Positions 40,701-46,700 of a DNA stretch of 64,000 nucleotides are shown here, piece by piece. The stretch lies in NCBI GenBank assembly GCA_910589415.1, contig OU342632.1, positions 16,681,507-16,745,506 of the forward strand, read 5' to 3'. The notes beneath the pieces were generated by a model. The model saw only the letters and a program-made list of their open reading frames with translations, was not told where the DNA came from and ran no database searches. The position numbers were made by a program, and so were the translations under genes. The DNA is from Malachius bipustulatus. Its lineage: Eukaryota > Arthropoda > Insecta > Coleoptera > Melyridae. Position 1 is the first letter of the stretch; each line of letters starts with the position of its first letter.

Positions 40701-43700
40701 GTGACAAAACTATGATACTGTGCATCAAATCTCACTAAACATGAAAAAACATGAATGGCAATTTTTATGGATATGCCCTTCTATGAATCAGAAAAAAATG
40801 TCAATCATTACGATATTTTAATGCCTACAGCAACAGTGTTTTTGGTTTGTTGCTTTGCTCCTGGTGAATAGGAACTTCACATAAGCAGCTTAATCGTTTC
40901 TTTAGATCTAAATCTACATAAATCTTTTATTATAATTAGTACTTTTACACGAATTGTATTGATACAATGATTTGTAGAGCAAACTACGTAATGAGATTGT
41001 GGAAAAAACAACTAACAATGAGATTATTTCAAACATTTTTTTTATTGTTCTTCCTTCACGAATAAGATTTACAGTCGCCTCATTTATCTTCGTCGACTTC
41101 TCTGGTTAATATTGATGTAGTTTTCTTCCAAACACCTTTTATGTAAACTTAATATGTTTTGATCGTAATCTAAATATTAGCAACATCTTATTTGAGTTTT
41201 TGCCCCATCTCCGTCCTTGATTAACCTTCTATGTCCATTGGATTAATTGAATATTAATCGGCGGATTCCCAGGTGCCCACATGAATAACAATCAACTAAT
41301 GCCAGCGGGCGGCAGATATAGACATCTAACCCCGGTTAACCCTCCTGGATATGCCGATCATTCATCAACATCCCACCGGTGATTTACAAGAAACGAGGTA
41401 ACGATTAATTCACAGCGACAGGACTAACGATCCATCGCTCCGGTTAATAGAAAAACCATTGCAAATAATGCTGAGTACCTACCTACCTACATCAATACTG
41501 GCTGTTATCATGTGGAAACGATTGAAGTTATTTGTTTATGAATTATGTGGGTACATCGAGAATGTGATTGATAAAGAATTGCTCACATTTCAAACAGCGA
41601 TTAATTATTCAAGTTCTGTTTTCTGAGAAAATAATAATTCTTTAGAAAATACTTTTTGGTTTTTTTGAGTTTATAATAAATGGATTTTTCATATTTTCTT
41701 CTCGAAACGTCCAGACGTTTACCGGTTTACCTCTGAAAAGCGGATTGTGCAATAAAAAAAAATAAAAATATCCTCTTCATTCCGTAATATTTTGGGTCCA
41801 TTTTATAACTATATCAAAATCTCTTAGGATAAACCGTAACTTGAAAGTAATACAATCAGCAATGGTATCAGAAAACAGCTGTTTCTTGTGAATACGTCCC
41901 TTTATATCTTGAGAATTATTATCATCATAAATTGATTCTTTCATGGTAACACTCCTTTACTGATAGCCGTATAAAACAGTTTTATCTTATCCTTTAGCTG
42001 GTGCGACTTTTCGCGAAATTAAATTGCATAACTGTTTTAAATACACTTACTGCACTCCAGTGATTTCAGAACTCCTGAAAAAGGAACTGCGTAGGAAAGT
42101 AACGTTACTGGCAAAAGGATAAGGTCAGGATGTGTCTACGACGTCCGTGTTTCAGTTATTCTGTATCAGAATAGGAAGCGCTGGTTCATACGCGTAGGCT
42201 TGGTAATACATGTTTTGTGTAATTTAGATGACAAATTAATATCTTCTGGCCAACGCCTTAGTTCATTACTTACGTGTACCTGAATCCGATAGAGGCGTTC
42301 ACTTTATGTAACTTACACAAGTAACAATTTTATAAAATTTATTAGCTCAATAAACTATATATGGCGTTAATCTATGGCTGCACAGAAGAAGCGGTGTTTT
42401 AGATTTACACATCACTAACTTCATATTGATTAAGGTGCACGGATCGGGTATCCATTCCGTTGCTGTTTTTAATATCGATGCCATGAATCATTCAGAAATG
42501 CATACATATTGCATTACATTTGTTTATGACCGTGATGCTACTTCTCTGAAAAATATTACCCCATTTTATTACTAAATGAAGCAGATTATTACCTTATATT
42601 ATACGCTACAGACCTACCTTCTACTAATTATAATCAAAGTTCGATTTTCCGCGAAATCATATTATAACAATAACCGGTTAGCAATGTATATGATTCCTAT
42701 TAAACAGCAAATCGATTTTAATAAATAATCGATTAAAATTTTATATAAAATTACTATTGAAACTTGAATTACATGCAATAATTATTAATTCACCCTGCTC
42801 TTATGTTTTTTATGGCACCTCCCGCATATAGGCACGTAATAAACCTCCCTCTAAGATACCGAACTTAGAAGAGTTATAAAGTACCTACCTCTGATGGCAG
42901 GAGGGAACTACATCTAAAGAAACTACACCCTTAACAAGAAGACTTGCCAACATTCTCCAAGCGGAATTGATGGGAGTAATCTAGATGGCTAACGAAGCAT
43001 AGGATATAATAAAAAATATATAAAGTTAGATATTATCTAACAGATAGGAAAGATGTTCTGTCACCCCTATAGACTCTCAGGACGAAATCTGGCGTGGTAT
43101 AATAGAGAAATACGTACCTACTGTTGACACTGAACTACATAATTGTAACCCTGGCACAACTGACAAAAACATGTTTCCACCACTGCTCGTCCTTTAGTAT
43201 GAATGAACTGGTGCCTAAATCGCCCTCTCTGCTATAACCCAGGTGGCACGTTGACATCTACAAGAGTATCTTCACAATTATTGTCTTTTTCGCTTATTAC
43301 CTACCAGATCACCATACTTAGTAAATTGCCATTAGCTATAAATGTTGCCTTTCATTAGATATAGGCACTTGAATGTTTATCTCCATGAGAATTAATTCAA
43401 AACCTAAAATTAATTTGTTTACCGCATCTTGACCCTGACAATTACAGGCCAATTAGCCTTGTCTCCGTAGTAGCCAAGCTGGCTGAAAGGGTCTTCGTAT
43501 CCAGACTTCTTTCAATTGTTACTGACAACAACTTGATATCTTCCGAGCAACATGGTTTCATGCCCGGTCGATCGGTTCTTACTAACCTGATGACATGCAT
43601 GAACGACTGGACTCGTGCCATCGATGACAGGCAACCCGTCGATGTCCTATACCTAGACTTTTCAAAAGCCTTCGATAGGGTGCCAGTGCGTAGACTTGTT

Positions 43701-46700
43701 CACAAGCTGGACCATTTCGGTGTGCACTGAAATCACTGAAATCACTGAAATGGCTGGAGGATTTCTTAACATCCAGAACTTTTTCTGTAAGAGTTGGATC
43801 TGATCTTTCCTCCATCAGACAGTCGGTTAGCGGGGTTCCGCAGGGCTCTGTCCTGGGACCAATTCTCTTTATTTTGTATATTTCTGACCTGTCAACCTCT
43901 ATTAGGTCTAAACATGCTTTTTTTGCAGATGATTTGAAGTTGTACGGCAATCCTTTTTCGGACACGCAAATTATTGTTAATGATTTGACTGTGATCTCCG
44001 ACTGGTGTCGCAAATGGCTTCTGCCTCTGAACCTCCAGAAATGCTGCGTGCTGCATATTGGACCTGACAATCCTCTAAGCGACTACACAGTCAGTGGCCG
44101 TTTATTCACCAGTGTTACTGCGTTCATAACGATCTCGGTCTCCTGGTGTCTAACAATCTGTCCTGGTCTCAACATATTTTATCCGTTTCCCGAAGATGTA
44201 ACAGACTGCTTTATTTGATGGGCAAAGCGTTCCACGGCTGCTCCCCCAAAACTTTCGTTACCCTTTATAAAACATATGTTCGACCCATCTTGGAGCACGC
44301 CGGCCAGGTATGGTATCCCCAACTTGTCAGGGATGAGGAACTGCTGGAGTCAACTCAGAGACTGGCTCCTAGAATTCCTTTTGGATGCATACGTCCTGGC
44401 TACCCCGAACGTCTGGCGATCCTGGGTCTTCCTTCTTTTGCTGACCGGAGGACTCGTGGAGATCTATAATTACGACTTTCAGGGCGATTCGCGGACTCTT
44501 CGGTGTTGACCTCTCGTTTATGTTCCCCCTCAGCGAAACGGGGCTTCGGGGGCATCAATTTAAGCTTGCTAAGGAGAGTTTTAGATCCCGACTCAGACAA
44601 GAATTCTTGCCAAACCGAGTTTTTGAAATTTGGAATCGACTACCTCCGGAGGTTGTCGGCGCTCCAAGCGTCGGTGCCTTTAAGCGTCGCTTGGACGACT
44701 TTGGCCTATCATCTGAATAATAGGAGCTGTGTTGCGTGGTTGGCTGCCTTCGGTTAGATTGGGTAATTCATGTTCAACTTTACTTTTTTCCTCTTTTTTG
44801 CTCTGTATATTTTTGTGCATTTTACTTGTGTGAAAAACATTGTTAGGTATATTATATATGTGGTATTTTCTTTTGTGTTTCATTGAGTCACATAGAATTG
44901 TTTCTTGACTCTTTTCAAATTGTAATAATAATAATAATAATAATCTTTTAACATTGCTTGAATTTGCATCTGCTCAGGGCATTAAATTATCCGGATCCCC
45001 CTACTTGAAATCCTGGATTATAGCCAACATGTGCATGTACTGTGAACGTATCCTCGAGCTAAATAATCACGTAGTATGCTTCAATCGGGATAATCCAAAC
45101 CGTGGTTACTAGATTATTGATTGTCCTGTGCATTACGAGGAAGCAAATAGAATAAAAGTTTCTTCTTCTTACGAAACAACTCAATTCTACAGATGATTTT
45201 CCTCTTGCTATTTGGTACTTTTTGATGAAGATAATTTTCCGGTTATACCATTGTCCAAGATAACTATGTCGGCAGCTCATCCCCTCTATCTTGATGTCAG
45301 CCGGCTCGTCGCTGATAAAAATGAAAAAAAAAACGTTCTGCACACAACAGAACACCTTTACTAAATAACCGCGAGAAAGAGCAGAAATGTGGTAGTGTTA
45401 GGAAGATAAAAACATCTAATTGAATGTGATCCCAATCTAAGAACTTTCCTCCATGAGAAAGCAAGAATCATGGAGATCATGTAAAGCATGGGCAATTTTC
45501 TGACGAACCGATTTTATGTTAGTGTGGACATGAGCACTATTCATCTAATTACACTGAGAGAAATATTATTCTTGAAAGAACTAAAGGCTGGAGGTATTTC
45601 CTCCAGAGAATTTATTTAGTTATAAGAACAACTTTATCATTTACAGTACCAAATCTTAGTTGGATTCACTAAAATTGAGCAATTGATTGAATTAAATAAT
45701 TTAATTGAAGCTCATTTTGTGTAACGAAGTATTTTCCATATTGGCATAATAATATCACTCCTAGCTAACAATCTAAGAATCTGTACTGGAACATAATTTA
45801 ATTTCAGCAACTAAACATATAAAGTTATCTTGTTTAAAGAAATCAAAGATTCTTAGAAGTTAGAAATTATTGAGACAAATAGGTTTTCCTTGCCGGAGGT
45901 AGGAATAAATATTTAACAGAATATTCCAAACATAACTGCGTGAAATATATCAGATTTTCATTATTCCAACTATGGTATGATTGTGTCAAGTAAAAATTTC
46001 TTGCGTGGTGTACTGAGAGGCTTCAATAATAGAACGTTTGTATTGAAGGAACTATACCAGAATTATGGCAATAAATATTTCTTTATTTACTGTAATAGAT
46101 TCATCTAACTGTGCAACCTCAGATAAAAACACATCAGTCGCTCACCATTATAGACGCCATCATGATGTATAACTGCGTTCGTCAAACGTGGTTGTTGCTA
46201 ATGATTTATCTAAGTAAACTTCTCTTGCTTATTTAATGGAAATAAATAATTCGGTTTTATTTTTGATATTCTTTTGCAGCTTTGTTTGAATAAATCTGAC
46301 AAATCGTGAAGTTCAAATCACAGAAAGCCATCATTACTGTTAGCTTGGTACCTATATAGGTACTTAAATGGATTTCAGACAAACCAAACCAATAAATGGT
46401 AATACAGTTTTGACTCGCCCCGGTCTACGCGTATATGACAATAATTAAAGGTAATTTATAAATTTAACATTACTATATGGACAAATGGATGATTAATATG
46501 GACAGCAAAATGTGCAGATACTTTTTATTGTTATATTGTTGATCGGGATGAGGAGAGCCGTGACACTGCGCATTTTGTACCTTTATTGGGTAGAAATTTT
46601 TTATTTATTGCTCGGGATTTCGATTCTTGATAATATTATTATTTCACCAGAACCGAAATCCCAACCAATAAATAAAAAATTTCAAAACGAAAAGTTCAAT

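Noticed and set aside
44503..44757. 84-residue frame after the LINE RT region
   Set aside because: An alternative frame over the LINE C-terminal region; the frame at 44520-44720 fits the family.
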